Positions 55,109-63,154 of a DNA stretch of 64,000 bases are shown in pieces (the first letter of the stretch is position 1; each line of letters opens with the position of its first letter). A program made the position numbers and the translations under genes. The DNA is from Marivita sp. GX14005. Its GTDB lineage: Bacteria; Pseudomonadota; Alphaproteobacteria; Rhodobacterales; Rhodobacteraceae. The notes beneath the pieces were generated by a model, which searched no databases, was not told the DNA's origin, and saw only the letters and a program-made list of their open reading frames with translations. The stretch is taken from NCBI RefSeq assembly GCF_023370775.1, contig NZ_JAMCCQ010000004.1, positions 310,001 through 374,000 of the forward strand. Direction: 5' to 3'.

Positions 55109-55265
55109 CTTCTTCTCCCTTTCTGAATGACGGCGCATGACGGTTCTCCTCCGCATCATACGTCATCGTCTCGGTCCGGCCCGATGCAATGCGCAGCCGT
55201 GTGACCTTGGGGCAATCTTACGCAAAAGCACATGGTGCACGCCAATTCCGAAGTTTGATATATTC

Positions 55266-55280
55266 ATGCAAAGCTTGCAT
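55266..55280. promoter_or_regulatory. Inverted repeat upstream of the LysR gene and TRAP operon
   Basis: ATGCAA-AGC-TTGCAT is a perfect 6-bp inverted repeat, 27 bases before the LysR start and about 160 bases before the divergent TRAP binding-protein gene. LysR proteins bind T-N11-A dyads of this kind; the site is the best candidate operator for the gene at 55307. Confidence 0.55.
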
Positions 55281-55306
55281 AGTTTAAGGCGAGTGTCGGA
55301 GGCATC

Positions 55307-56191
55307 GTGGATATCAACTGGTTACAGGATTTCGTCTGCCTGGGCCGCGTGCTCAACTTCACGCGCGCGGCGGAGGAACGGCACATCACCCAGCCCGCCT
55401 TCAGCCGGCGCATCAAATCGCTCGAAAACTGGATGGGCGTGCCGCTTGTCAAACGCTCGACCTATCCGGTTCAACTGACCAAGGCCGGCCAGCAATTCCT
55501 TCCCATCGCGCGCGACACCGTAGCCAGCCTCACCGATGCGCGGCAGGCGATACGCGCGGAAGAACGCGGCAAGACGGCCTTCCAGCGCATCGCCGTGCTT
55601 CACACGATTTCCGTTAATTATCTCGCGCCGCGCATCGCCGCGCTGGAACGGGAAAGCCCCGATCTCCGCGTCAGGATCTATTCAGACAACCTTCGGACCT
55701 GCTGCCAGCTTTTGACGGAAGGGGCATGCGATCTGCTTCTCTATTACCGGCATCGCGACGTGTCCCCGACGCTGGACGAAACCCTGTTCGCGCGAAAGGA
55801 TATCGGCACCGAACGTCTTTTGCCCGTTGCGGCTGCCCGTGAAATCGAAAGGCGCGGCTGGAACCTGTCGGCCCCCGGTTCGGAGGCAATCCCCTATCTG
55901 AGCTACGATCCCGACAGCTTTCTCGGAACGGTGGTCGATCAGACCATCGGCATGCGCAAGCCGCCGCTCGAGCTGCGCTACATGGATGCGCTCGCCGAAG
56001 CGATCAAGCGCCGTGCCCTTGCCGGAAGCGGCGTTGCCTGGCTGCCGGAATTCTCCGTGCAGGACGATATCGCGCGCGGCGCCTTGGCTCCCGCCGGGGG
56101 CGCCGAATGGGAAACGACGCTGACGCTATCGCTTTTCTGTTCTTTGGACCGGCTTGACAAGACGGGCCGTCGGCTCTGGGAGGCGCTTTAG
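55307..56191 (+). CDS. LysR-family transcriptional regulator, probable regulator of the divergent TRAP operon
   Basis: 294 residues from a GTG start with GGAGG 5 bases upstream. Winged helix DFVCLGRVLNFTRAAEERHI, TQPAFSRRIKSLENWMG; effector domain IAVLHTISVNYLAPRIAALE. Divergent to the TRAP genes. It converges with another LysR gene with a 4-base overlap. The two LysR genes are distinct, not a recent duplication. Confidence 0.87.
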   Translation: MDINWLQDFVCLGRVLNFTRAAEERHITQPAFSRRIKSLENWMGVPLVKRSTYPVQLTKAGQQFLPIARDTVASLTDARQAIRAEERGKTAFQRIAVLHTISVNYLAPRIAALERESPDLRVRIYSDNLRTCCQLLTEGACDLLLYYRHRDVSPTLDETLFARKDIGTERLLPVAAAREIERRGWNLSAPGSEAIPYLSYDPDSFLGTVVDQTIGMRKPPLELRYMDALAEAIKRRALAGSGVAWLPEFSVQDDIARGALAPAGGAEWETTLTLSLFCSLDRLDKTGRRLWEAL

Positions 56192-57084
56192 ATCGGCGGC
56201 ACGGTAAACCTGCTCACCAGCCTGTCCCACAGCGCAGCCTTGCCCGCGCCGCGATCCTCGGCCAGCCGGATCAGGCGGATTTCCAAACGCTGCTCTGGCA
56301 ATCTGTCGCTCAGCCTGAGAAGCGTGCGACTGGTGAGGTGATCCTCGACCAGGGACTGGGGAAGCCACGCGATGCCGATGTCACGCTGCACGAATTGCAG
56401 GATTGCCAGCGTCAGGGAGGTCTCGGCCCGGATGGACAGCGTGGTGCCGTCGGGCATCCTTGGCACGATGGCACGGTTGAAGACCTGTCCGAAGAACACA
56501 TCGGGAGGATAGCCGATCACCGGAACCTCGCCCGAACGCGCCTGCCGGGCGATACGCGGCGTGCAAACCGGAACCAGCGCGTCCGTGCCAAGCTGGACCT
56601 CATCGAAGGCGCGCATCGGCGGCTTGGCGCGATTCCCCGGAAGATCATACATGATTGCGAAATCCGCATCGTTCGACACCAGCATCGTCAGACATTCATC
56701 CCGGTTGCCAGACCGCACGCGCACCGAAGTTTCGCCTTCGGCCGTCAGTTTTTGCACGATCAGGGGCGATACGGTGGCGGTGATCGCATGCTGACAGGCA
56801 AGCACCAGGGGCCGTTCGGCCTGCTTCGCGGACAGGCGCAAATCCTGGGACAGACGTTTCAGCCGGGCGGAAAGATCGCGAAGCTCCGGCTCGAGCGCGG
56901 CAACGCCCGGCAGCAGCGTGACCGGCTTGCGGCGGCGATCGAAGAGCGGCGTTCCGAGCGCGTCCTCGATCATGCGCACGCGCCGCGTGAAGGCCGATTG
57001 CGTGAGAAACCTGCGTTCGGCCGCGCTGACCAGAGAGCCGCCATCCAGAACCGCAAGAATATCGTCGATCCATTCAAGCCGCAT
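56188..57084 (-). CDS. LysR-family transcriptional regulator, probable regulator of the divergent lyase gene
   Basis: 298 residues. Opening WIDDILAVLDGGSLVSAAER and RFLTQSAFTRRVRMIEDALG, effector domain with LVLACQHAITATVSPLIVQK. It faces the PLP-dependent lyase gene across 114 bases that contain a perfect 10-bp inverted repeat. If the lyase is CuyA, this is the candidate CuyR-like regulator; that name is not proven. Confidence 0.86.
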   Translation of the reverse strand: MRLEWIDDILAVLDGGSLVSAAERRFLTQSAFTRRVRMIEDALGTPLFDRRRKPVTLLPGVAALEPELRDLSARLKRLSQDLRLSAKQAERPLVLACQHAITATVSPLIVQKLTAEGETSVRVRSGNRDECLTMLVSNDADFAIMYDLPGNRAKPPMRAFDEVQLGTDALVPVCTPRIARQARSGEVPVIGYPPDVFFGQVFNRAIVPRMPDGTTLSIRAETSLTLAILQFVQRDIGIAWLPQSLVEDHLTSRTLLRLSDRLPEQRLEIRLIRLAEDRGAGKAALWDRLVSRFTVPPI

Positions 57085-57098
57085 GACCGCCCCTTTCC

Positions 57099-57125
57099 CG
57101 TAAATTGCAATATGCGCAATTTACG
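57099..57125. promoter_or_regulatory. Perfect inverted repeat, LysR operator candidate upstream of the lyase gene
   Basis: CGTAAATTGC (57099-57108), 7-base centre, GCAATTTACG (57116-57125). It lies 14 bases before the divergent LysR start and 73 bases before the lyase start, the usual place for a LysR recognition site (TTGC-N7-GCAA fits T-N11-A). Confidence 0.65.
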
Positions 57126-57198
57126 CACGCGAATTGGCATTATCAATCGGGGAAGAGCCGCGATAACTTGCGCCAAACGTATATGAAGGAGCCTTGCC

Positions 57199-58218
57199 AT
57201 GCATCTCGCCCGCTTTCCCCGACGCTTCATCGCCCATCTGCCCACCCCGCTGGAACGGCTGGACCGGCTTACCGCGGAGCTGGGCGGCCCGGAAATCTGG
57301 ATCAAACGCGACGACTGCACCGGGCTATCGACGGGGGGCAACAAGACGCGCAAGCTCGAATTTCTGATGGCCGAAGCCGAACTGGAAGGCGCAGAGATCG
57401 TGATGACTCAAGGCGCCACGCAATCCAACCATGCGCGCCAGACGGCAGCCTTCGCCGCCAAGATGGGCATGAAATGCCATATCCTGCTCGAAGACCGAAC
57501 CGGCTCGGACAACAGCAATTACAACAACAACGGCAACGTGCTGCTCGATCATCTTCACGGTGCGACCACCGAAAAGCGCGCCGGCGGCGGTGACATGAAC
57601 GCAGAGATGGAGGCGCTGGCCGACGAGATGCGCGCCGATGGCAAGAAAGTCTACACCATTCCCGGCGGCGGATCGAACGCGACGGGAGCGCTGGGATATG
57701 TCAACTGCGCGTTCGAGCTGCTGGGACAGGCCAATGAACGCGGGCTCAAAATCGATCACATCGTCCACGCCACCGGAAGCGCGGGCACGCAGGCCGGGCT
57801 GGTCACGGGGCTCAAGGCGATGAACGCTCAGATCCCGCTGCTCGGCATAGGCGTGCGCGCGCCGAAGGCGAAACAAGAGGAAAACGTATATAATCTTGCC
57901 CTGAAGACGGCGGAGAAACTGGGCTGCCCCGGCGTCGTTCAGCGCGAGGATGTCGTCGCGAATACCGACTATGTCGGCGAAGGCTATGGCATCCCGACCG
58001 AGGACGGGCTCGCCGCGATCCGCATGTTTGCCGAACTCGAAAGCATCCTGCTCGATCCGGTCTATTCGGCGAAAGGCGCGGCCGGTTTCATCGATCTGAT
58101 CCGCAAGGGCCATTTCAAGAAGGGCGACCGTGTGGTGTTCCTGCATACAGGCGGGTCTGCGGCCCTGTTCGGCTATGACAATGCCTTCGACTTCCAGGAT
58201 CGGTGGAAACGCGCCTGA
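57199..58218 (+). CDS. cuyA: D-cysteine desulfhydrase / L-cysteate sulfo-lyase family PLP enzyme
   Basis: 339 residues; AAGGAG before the ATG. Fold type II PLP enzyme (ACC deaminase/DcyD family): [20 protein letters not shown] with the PLP Lys in [50 protein letters not shown] and [11 protein letters not shown]. The N-terminal [20 protein letters not shown] and the [16 protein letters not shown] stretch are those of the marine-bacterial CuyA group, which releases sulfite and ammonia from cysteate, rather than E. coli DcyD. The gene faces its own LysR gene. A nearby TRAP system could import a sulfonate. Family sure, substrate choice moderately so. Confidence 0.85.
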   Translation: MHLARFPRRFIAHLPTPLERLDRLTAELGGPEIWIKRDDCTGLSTGGNKTRKLEFLMAEAELEGAEIVMTQGATQSNHARQTAAFAAKMGMKCHILLEDRTGSDNSNYNNNGNVLLDHLHGATTEKRAGGGDMNAEMEALADEMRADGKKVYTIPGGGSNATGALGYVNCAFELLGQANERGLKIDHIVHATGSAGTQAGLVTGLKAMNAQIPLLGIGVRAPKAKQEENVYNLALKTAEKLGCPGVVQREDVVANTDYVGEGYGIPTEDGLAAIRMFAELESILLDPVYSAKGAAGFIDLIRKGHFKKGDRVVFLHTGGSAALFGYDNAFDFQDRWKRA

Positions 58219-58244
58219 CCGGCAGGTCCGGCGCGAACCACGTG

Positions 58245-59111
58245 TCACCGTCCGTCGATTCGGATCGTATACCTGCGCTGTGCGCCTTGGGGTGGGGGCG
58301 GGAACGGGGCGGCGCGGCGGATTTGCTGCAGGGCGATGCGGTCGAGCCTTTCGGAGCCGGAGCTGCGCGCAAGCCCGATCGCCGCGAGTGCGCCATTCCC
58401 GGCGATGGTAAAGCTGACCGTCGCTGAACCGCGCGCGTTGACGCGCTCGCGGCGGGTGCGCTGGATCTGGCGCATGACCTGTCCGGGGTAGTTCTCCGCT
58501 GCCGCAGTGCCGGGTGCCTGCGCGGCGCGGCCGCCCGATCCGGCGCGGTCCTGCACCGCCGATCGTTGTCCGGTGGCATCGCCTGCGCGGGCGTCTTGTC
58601 TCGCGTTGCCGCGTTTCGGGGGCGCTTTTTCCTGAATTTGCCGCCTGGGCGCGGCCTGCGGCTTTGGCCGATCCGGGCGAGGCTGGGGCCGTGCGGAGGC
58701 GATGGGCGCTGCGCCGTCTGGCTCGGCTTCGATGCGCTCTGCCGGGGCGGGTGGGGCGCGATCCGGGACGGCCAGCGGCGGCGTTTCGTCTCGCGGCGCG
58801 AGGGCGGCCATCTGCGTTGCCTGCGCGGGGCGGGCGGCCTGTGGCACTGGCGCTTGCACGGGTTCCGGGGGCAATGGCGCGGCGACTGCCGGCTTTGCCG
58901 CTTTTGCGCGCGGGCTGTCCTGAGGATCGGGGGCAGAGACGCCTTCGGCCATATCGGCGAAGGAATTGCCGAGGGTCGCGATGCTGGCCGCGCCGCCGCC
59001 CTGCATCGCGACCGGTTCGGGCGCATCGGCCGGCAGCACCGCGATTGCGGCGTGCAGCGCGCCGGCGAGGCACAGGCAAAGTGCCGCGACATAGCGCGAG
59101 CGGGGAATCAT
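58245..59111 (-). CDS. tonB: TonB-family energy transducer
   Basis: 288 residues. Short N-terminal membrane anchor (YVAALCLCLAGALHAAIAVL), long Pro/Ala/Arg-rich periplasmic spacer (residues about 60-195), and a C-terminal TonB domain (YPGQVMRQIQRTRRERVNAR, GSATVSFTIAGNGALAAIGL, LDRIALQQIRRAAPFPPPP). It transmits the ExbB/ExbD proton-driven motion to outer-membrane receptors. Start overlaps exbD2 by 4 bases. The neighbouring hmu genes suggest heme as the cargo. Confidence 0.9.
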   Translation of the reverse strand: MIPRSRYVAALCLCLAGALHAAIAVLPADAPEPVAMQGGGAASIATLGNSFADMAEGVSAPDPQDSPRAKAAKPAVAAPLPPEPVQAPVPQAARPAQATQMAALAPRDETPPLAVPDRAPPAPAERIEAEPDGAAPIASARPQPRPDRPKPQAAPRRQIQEKAPPKRGNARQDARAGDATGQRSAVQDRAGSGGRAAQAPGTAAAENYPGQVMRQIQRTRRERVNARGSATVSFTIAGNGALAAIGLARSSGSERLDRIALQQIRRAAPFPPPPQGAQRRYTIRIDGR

Positions 59112-59506
59112 GGCAGCGCCCGTTCGGTCACGACAAGCACGCGCTCTGCGCCGGCGGCACGCAATTCGCTCGACAGGCGCACCAGCAGGCGCGCCGGCAA
59201 GGCGCGGTCAGGCACGATGCGCACGGGCTGGCCTTGGCCGCCACGGGGCTGTTGCGCGAGAAATTCGGCCGCCGACGACACGGGCGATCCGCGATAGCTC
59301 AGCCGGCCATCGGCATGGATCACCAGCGTATCGGGCGGCGCGCGCCCTTCGAGCGTTTCGGTTCTCACGAGTGTCAGATCGCGCTCCATCGGGGCGGCGA
59401 GCGTGCCGGCGATCATGAAGAAGATCAGCATCAGGAACACGACATTGATGAGCGCGATGGTCGGCTCGCGCGTCTGCGCGGCGGCGGGGCGGGCGAGGCG
59501 GCTCAT
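59108..59506 (-). CDS. ExbD-family protein with Asn in place of the transmembrane Asp
   Basis: 132 residues. One membrane helix (TIALINVVFLMLIFFMIAGT), then a small periplasmic domain (RDLTLVRTETLEGRAPPDTL, LVIHADGRLSYRGSPVSS). The normal ExbD/TolR helix has Asp (here LID in the sister gene), which carries the proton; this copy has Asn (LIN). It overlaps both exbD (4 bases) and tonB (4 bases), so it is made with them. It may form a heterodimer with the other ExbD. Confidence 0.85.
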   Translation of the reverse strand: MSRLARPAAAQTREPTIALINVVFLMLIFFMIAGTLAAPMERDLTLVRTETLEGRAPPDTLVIHADGRLSYRGSPVSSAAEFLAQQPRGGQGQPVRIVPDRALPARLLVRLSSELRAAGAERVLVVTERALP

Positions 59507-59874
59507 TGCAGCACCGTGACAGCAAGCCCATCGACACCGCGAAGCACGGCCAGAACGTCGATCAACCGTTGCGAGATCACCTCGCCCGACAGGCTGACCA
59601 GAAGGCGCCTTTCTCCGCGCGCCGCCAGTCGTTGCGGCAGCGCGTTCATCGCCACCGGCTCTCCGTTGAGGCGCAGCGTGCTTTCATCCACCGACAGGAA
59701 GAGTGGCGCATCATCGCCGCCCGCCGCGCCGCGTGCCGCGCCAGAGAGTTCGACCTCGCCATAGCGCGAGAAGGTCGAGGTGAGCATGAAAAAGAGCAGC
59801 AGCAGGAAGATGACATCGATCAGCGATGTCATCGACAAGCGGCGGCGGCGCGGTCTGGCGATCTCAAGCGGCAT
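59503..59874 (-). CDS. exbD: Biopolymer transport protein ExbD
   Basis: 123 residues. Membrane helix MTSLIDVIFLLLLFFMLTST with the functional Asp, then a periplasmic domain (VELSGAARGAAGGDDAPLFL, LFLSVDESTLRLNGEPVAMN). With ExbB it forms the proton-driven motor for TonB. It overlaps exbB by 11 bases and the second exbD by 4. Confidence 0.9.
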   Translation of the reverse strand: MPLEIARPRRRRLSMTSLIDVIFLLLLFFMLTSTFSRYGEVELSGAARGAAGGDDAPLFLSVDESTLRLNGEPVAMNALPQRLAARGERRLLVSLSGEVISQRLIDVLAVLRGVDGLAVTVLQ

Positions 59875-60517
59875 GGGCCTGCACGTCCCGGCCCGGCGTG
59901 CCGGGAGCGAGAATGGTGCGCAAGCTGCGCTCGGCGAAGACCCGTTCGCGGTGCATCCGGCCCTCGAACCACGACAGCACCAGCGCGGCGGGCATGGCCA
60001 CGGCCAGCCCGGCGGCGGTGGTCAGCAGCGCGACCCAGATGCCGCCTGCCAGAAGCGAGGGATCGACAGTGCTGCCCGCGCCCTGCAGCGTGCGGAACGC
60101 TTCGATCATGCCCAGAACGGTGCCGAACAGCCCCAGCAGCGGCGCGAGCTGCGCCACCATGTCGAGCAGCTTGAACCCCGCTTCCAGCCGGGCAAAGCGC
60201 GCCTCGGCCTCCGCGTCGAGCCGTTGCGACACGAGCCCGTCGCTGCGTTCCGCGCGGTTCATTGCCTGCCCGATCACCGGGGCAAGGTAGCTCGTGCTTT
60301 CGCCCAGATGCCGCGACGCTCGCTCGCGCGCGCCGTCGTCCCATGCGGCGACCGCTTTGCCGAGCGCCCGGTGCCGTCCGACCCCGGCGGCATGGAATTG
60401 CCAGAGCTTGTAGAGAATGAGCGCCAGCGTAAGGATCGACACGACCAGCAGCACGGCCACAACCGGCCCGCCCAGATCGAGGATCTCCACCAGCGCAGTT
60501 TGAATGTCTTGAAACAT
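59864..60517 (-). CDS. exbB: Biopolymer transport protein ExbB (MotA/TolQ/ExbB family)
   Basis: 217 residues from ATG 60517. Three helices: GGPVVAVLLVVSILTLALIL, MVAQLAPLLGLFGTVLGMIE and GGIWVALLTTAAGLAVAMPA. The family signature APLLGLFGTVLGMI and the TTAAGLAVA helix are present. Five copies make the ring around two ExbD. The preceding gene ends 2 bases upstream. Confidence 0.92.
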   Translation of the reverse strand: MFQDIQTALVEILDLGGPVVAVLLVVSILTLALILYKLWQFHAAGVGRHRALGKAVAAWDDGARERASRHLGESTSYLAPVIGQAMNRAERSDGLVSQRLDAEAEARFARLEAGFKLLDMVAQLAPLLGLFGTVLGMIEAFRTLQGAGSTVDPSLLAGGIWVALLTTAAGLAVAMPAALVLSWFEGRMHRERVFAERSLRTILAPGTPGRDVQAHAA

Positions 60518-60519
60518 GA

Positions 60520-60939
60520 TCACCCCAAAAGCTCGATGCCCGTGCGCGAGGACAGGTTCAGATTGTCCGTGCAGGCGCCCTCGGGCAGGCCCGCGCCACT
60601 GCAGCTTTGCGCGCCGTTGATGAGGATGCGCCCGATCCCGGTGCAGGCGATTCCGTCGATCAGGAATTGCCGCACGCACGGGCGACCCTCCGGCAAATCG
60701 CGCATGTCGAACAGCGTCAGCCGGTCCACCGCACCTGTCGCGTCGAAGATCACGGTCTCGAACACTGCCTCGTCGAGATCGGCGCCAAGGCTGTTTTCCA
60801 CCAGAAAGCTGAGCCGGCAGGCATCATCGCCATCATCGGCGGCGTTGAGTTCGACTGCCAGTCTCGGTTGCGGCGCGTCCTGCGCCTGCGCCGCGCCGGC
60901 AAATGCAAGGCCGATAAGACAAAACGAAAGCAAACGCAT
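60520..60939 (-). CDS. Secreted Cys-containing protein leading the exb-tonB operon
   Basis: 139 residues from ATG 60939 with AGGTGG just upstream; an ATG 5 codons earlier lacks a site. Signal peptide (LLSFCLIGLAFAGAAQAQDA). The mature part contains five Cys (DACRLSF, GRPCVRQF, GIACTGIG, QSCSGAG, EGACTDN) and VENSLGADLDEAVFETVIFD. I do not recognise the family with certainty; it regularly fits a small periplasmic partner of the heme/TonB system. Two bases before exbB. Confidence 0.75.
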   Translation of the reverse strand: MRLLSFCLIGLAFAGAAQAQDAPQPRLAVELNAADDGDDACRLSFLVENSLGADLDEAVFETVIFDATGAVDRLTLFDMRDLPEGRPCVRQFLIDGIACTGIGRILINGAQSCSGAGLPEGACTDNLNLSSRTGIELLG

Positions 60940-61080
60940 GGGCCACCTGTTCATTGTGCGTGCAGAAGACGTGCGCCGGGCAGGGCGCTCTGCGTGTGGA
61001 ACTTTGCGATCTGGTGGCTGGCCGGTGGCTGGCTCGATGAGCGGGCCGTGAGGGAGAGCGCCCGTCTTCATCCTTGCAGG

Positions 61081-61094
61081 AGGTAAATTAACCT
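61081..61094. promoter_or_regulatory. Candidate operator in the divergent exb-tonB / hmu region
   Basis: AGGTAAATTAACCT is an almost perfect palindrome in the AT-rich middle of the 270-base region between the exb operon and hmuS. Heme and iron uptake genes are usually iron-regulated, so a Fur, RirA or Irr site is expected here. The sequence does not clearly match a known consensus from memory. Confidence 0.35.
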
Positions 61095-61208
61095 AGTAAA
61101 AGTGTCAACAACAACAGGTCACGCATCCGGCATGACCGATCCAGCCATGGGCCGCCGCTGTGGCCTTCGCCAGACACCCAGCGAAACCCTTATTGCATGG
61201 TGGCTTGC

Positions 61209-62270
61209 ATGGCACTCGACAACACTCCCACACCCTCCGAGATTCGCGCGACGCGCAGCGAAAACCCCAAGGCGCGCGAGCGCGATCTGGCCGATACGCT
61301 CGGCATCAGCGAGGCGCAGCTGATCGCCGCGCATGTCGGGCAGGGCGCAACGCGGCTCAAGGACCATCCTGACGGGATCATCGGCGCCGCCGGCACGTTC
61401 GGCGAGGTCATGGCGCTGACGCGTAACGCCTCCTGCGTAAGCGAGGTTGTGGGGCAATACGCCAATTATCACCCCGGCCCGCACGCGGCGATGGTTCTGA
61501 ACGAGCCGATCGATCTGCGGATTTTCCCCAAGCACTGGCAACATGCCTATGCGGTGGAAAAGCCCATCGAGGGCGGCGTGCGGCGCAGTTTGCAAGTGTT
61601 CGACGCCGCCGGCGATGCGATCCACAAGATTTTCCTGCGCGATGGTTCGGATGACGCCGCGTTCGCCCGCGCGGTGGACGGATTGCGTCACGAGGATCAA
61701 TCCGACGCGCTGCACGTCGTCGATCGCGCGGCACCGGAGCCGGCAAAATCCAATCCGGCCAAGCTCGATGCGCTGTGCGACGGGTGGTCGAAGATGACCG
61801 ATACGCATCAGTTCTTCGCCATGGCCGGGCGGCTCAAGATGAACCGGCTGGGCGCCTATCGCATCGTCGGCGCGCCTTTCGTGCGGCGGCTGACGACCGA
61901 GGCGGTGGACCGGATGCTGCGGGATGTGCAGGGCGCGGGCATCCCGATCATGATCTTCGTGGGCAACAAGGGCTGTATCCAGATCTTCTCCGGCCCGCTG
62001 AAAACGCTCAAGGCGATGGGGCCGTGGCAGAACGTGCTCGATCCGGGGTTCGACATGCATCTGCGGCTCGATCATATCGCCGAGGTCTATGCCGTCGACA
62101 AGCCGACCAAGCGCGGTGCGGCGATCTCGGTTGAGGCGTTCGACGCCGAAGGCAGCCTGATCTTTCAGATCTTCCCGGTGCCTGCGGGCCGCGATCTGCC
62201 CGACAGCCGCGCGGCGTGGAAGAGCATCGTCGACGCGCTGCCGGGCGCGGAAAGCACCGAGGCGGCGTGA
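61209..62270 (+). CDS. hmuS: Hemin-degrading factor HmuS
   Basis: 353 residues from ATG 61209; ATG 61197 would add four. Two tandem HmuS repeats: RNASCVSEVVGQYANYHPGP with the heme-loop, and GNKGCIQIFSGPLKTLKAMG, LDPGFDMHLRLDHIAEVYAV. Repeated motifs LRIFPKHWQHAYAVEKPIEG and the second half equivalent HIAEVYAVDKPTKRG support the duplicated fold. It binds or degrades imported heme in the cytoplasm. Its stop overlaps hmuT (TGATG). Confidence 0.9.
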   Translation: MALDNTPTPSEIRATRSENPKARERDLADTLGISEAQLIAAHVGQGATRLKDHPDGIIGAAGTFGEVMALTRNASCVSEVVGQYANYHPGPHAAMVLNEPIDLRIFPKHWQHAYAVEKPIEGGVRRSLQVFDAAGDAIHKIFLRDGSDDAAFARAVDGLRHEDQSDALHVVDRAAPEPAKSNPAKLDALCDGWSKMTDTHQFFAMAGRLKMNRLGAYRIVGAPFVRRLTTEAVDRMLRDVQGAGIPIMIFVGNKGCIQIFSGPLKTLKAMGPWQNVLDPGFDMHLRLDHIAEVYAVDKPTKRGAAISVEAFDAEGSLIFQIFPVPAGRDLPDSRAAWKSIVDALPGAESTEAA

Positions 62271-63154
62271 TGTTCGGGGCAGGACCGAGAACCGGCCTCG
62301 CGGCGCTGCTGGCAGCGGCTCTAAGTTGCAGCGCCGCTGCGGAGACGAGCGAGCCGGATGTCGTCTCCATCGGCGGCTCGATCACCGAGATCGTCTATGC
62401 GCTGGGGCAGGAACACCGGCTGGTCGCGCGCGACACGACCTCCAATTACCCCGAGGCGGCGCAGGCACTTCCCGATGTGGGCTATGTGCGCGCGCTTTCG
62501 CCCGAGGGGGTGCTCTCGGTAGATCCCGGCCTCGTTCTGGCTGAGGCCGATGCCGGCCCGCCCGAGGCGCTGGACGTGCTCAAGGCGGCATGGGTGCCGC
62601 TCACGCTGATTCCCGACGCGCCGACGGGCGAGGGCATAACGGAGAAGATCCTCGCCGTGGGCAAGGCGCTCGGCGTTCAGTCGCAGGCGCGGGCGCTTGC
62701 GGGTGAGGTCGAGGCGAAGCTTGCTCGTGCCGCTGCGCGGGCCGAACGCGTGGCCGACGAGGATCGCAAGCGCGTGCTCTTCGTCCTGAGCGCGCAAGGC
62801 GGCCGTCTTCTCGCCGCCGGGCGCGGCACCGAAGCGGCTGCGGTGATCGAGATGGCCGGTGCGGTCAATGCGCTGAAGACATTCGAGGGCTATAAACCCG
62901 TCGGCGACGAGGCGGTGATCGCTGCCGCGCCGGATGTGATCCTGATGATGACGCGGGGCGGGCAGGTGATGATCGAGTACGACGCGCTTTTCGCCCTTCC
63001 CGCGATTGCCGCGACCCCGGCGGGGCGCACCCGCGCTGTGATCCGGATGGGCGGGCAATACCTTCTAGGCTTTGGCCCGCGCACGCCCGAAGCCGTGCAT
63101 GACCTGGCCGATGCGCTTTACGGGGTGGAGCCCGATGACGCTGGCAACCTTTGA
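62270..63154 (+). CDS. hmuT: Periplasmic heme-binding protein HmuT
   Basis: 294 residues from ATG 62270. Signal peptide (LAALLAAALSCSAAAETS). Fold of cluster A binding proteins: VVSIGGSITEIVYALGQEHR, DTTSNYPEAAQALPDVGYVR, LSPEGVLSVDPGLVLAEADA. YEYDALF... region has the Tyr heme ligand type (VMIEYDALFALPAI). It hands heme to HmuU/HmuV. Overlaps hmuU by 20 bases. Confidence 0.9.
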   Translation: MFGAGPRTGLAALLAAALSCSAAAETSEPDVVSIGGSITEIVYALGQEHRLVARDTTSNYPEAAQALPDVGYVRALSPEGVLSVDPGLVLAEADAGPPEALDVLKAAWVPLTLIPDAPTGEGITEKILAVGKALGVQSQARALAGEVEAKLARAAARAERVADEDRKRVLFVLSAQGGRLLAAGRGTEAAAVIEMAGAVNALKTFEGYKPVGDEAVIAAAPDVILMMTRGGQVMIEYDALFALPAIAATPAGRTRAVIRMGGQYLLGFGPRTPEAVHDLADALYGVEPDDAGNL

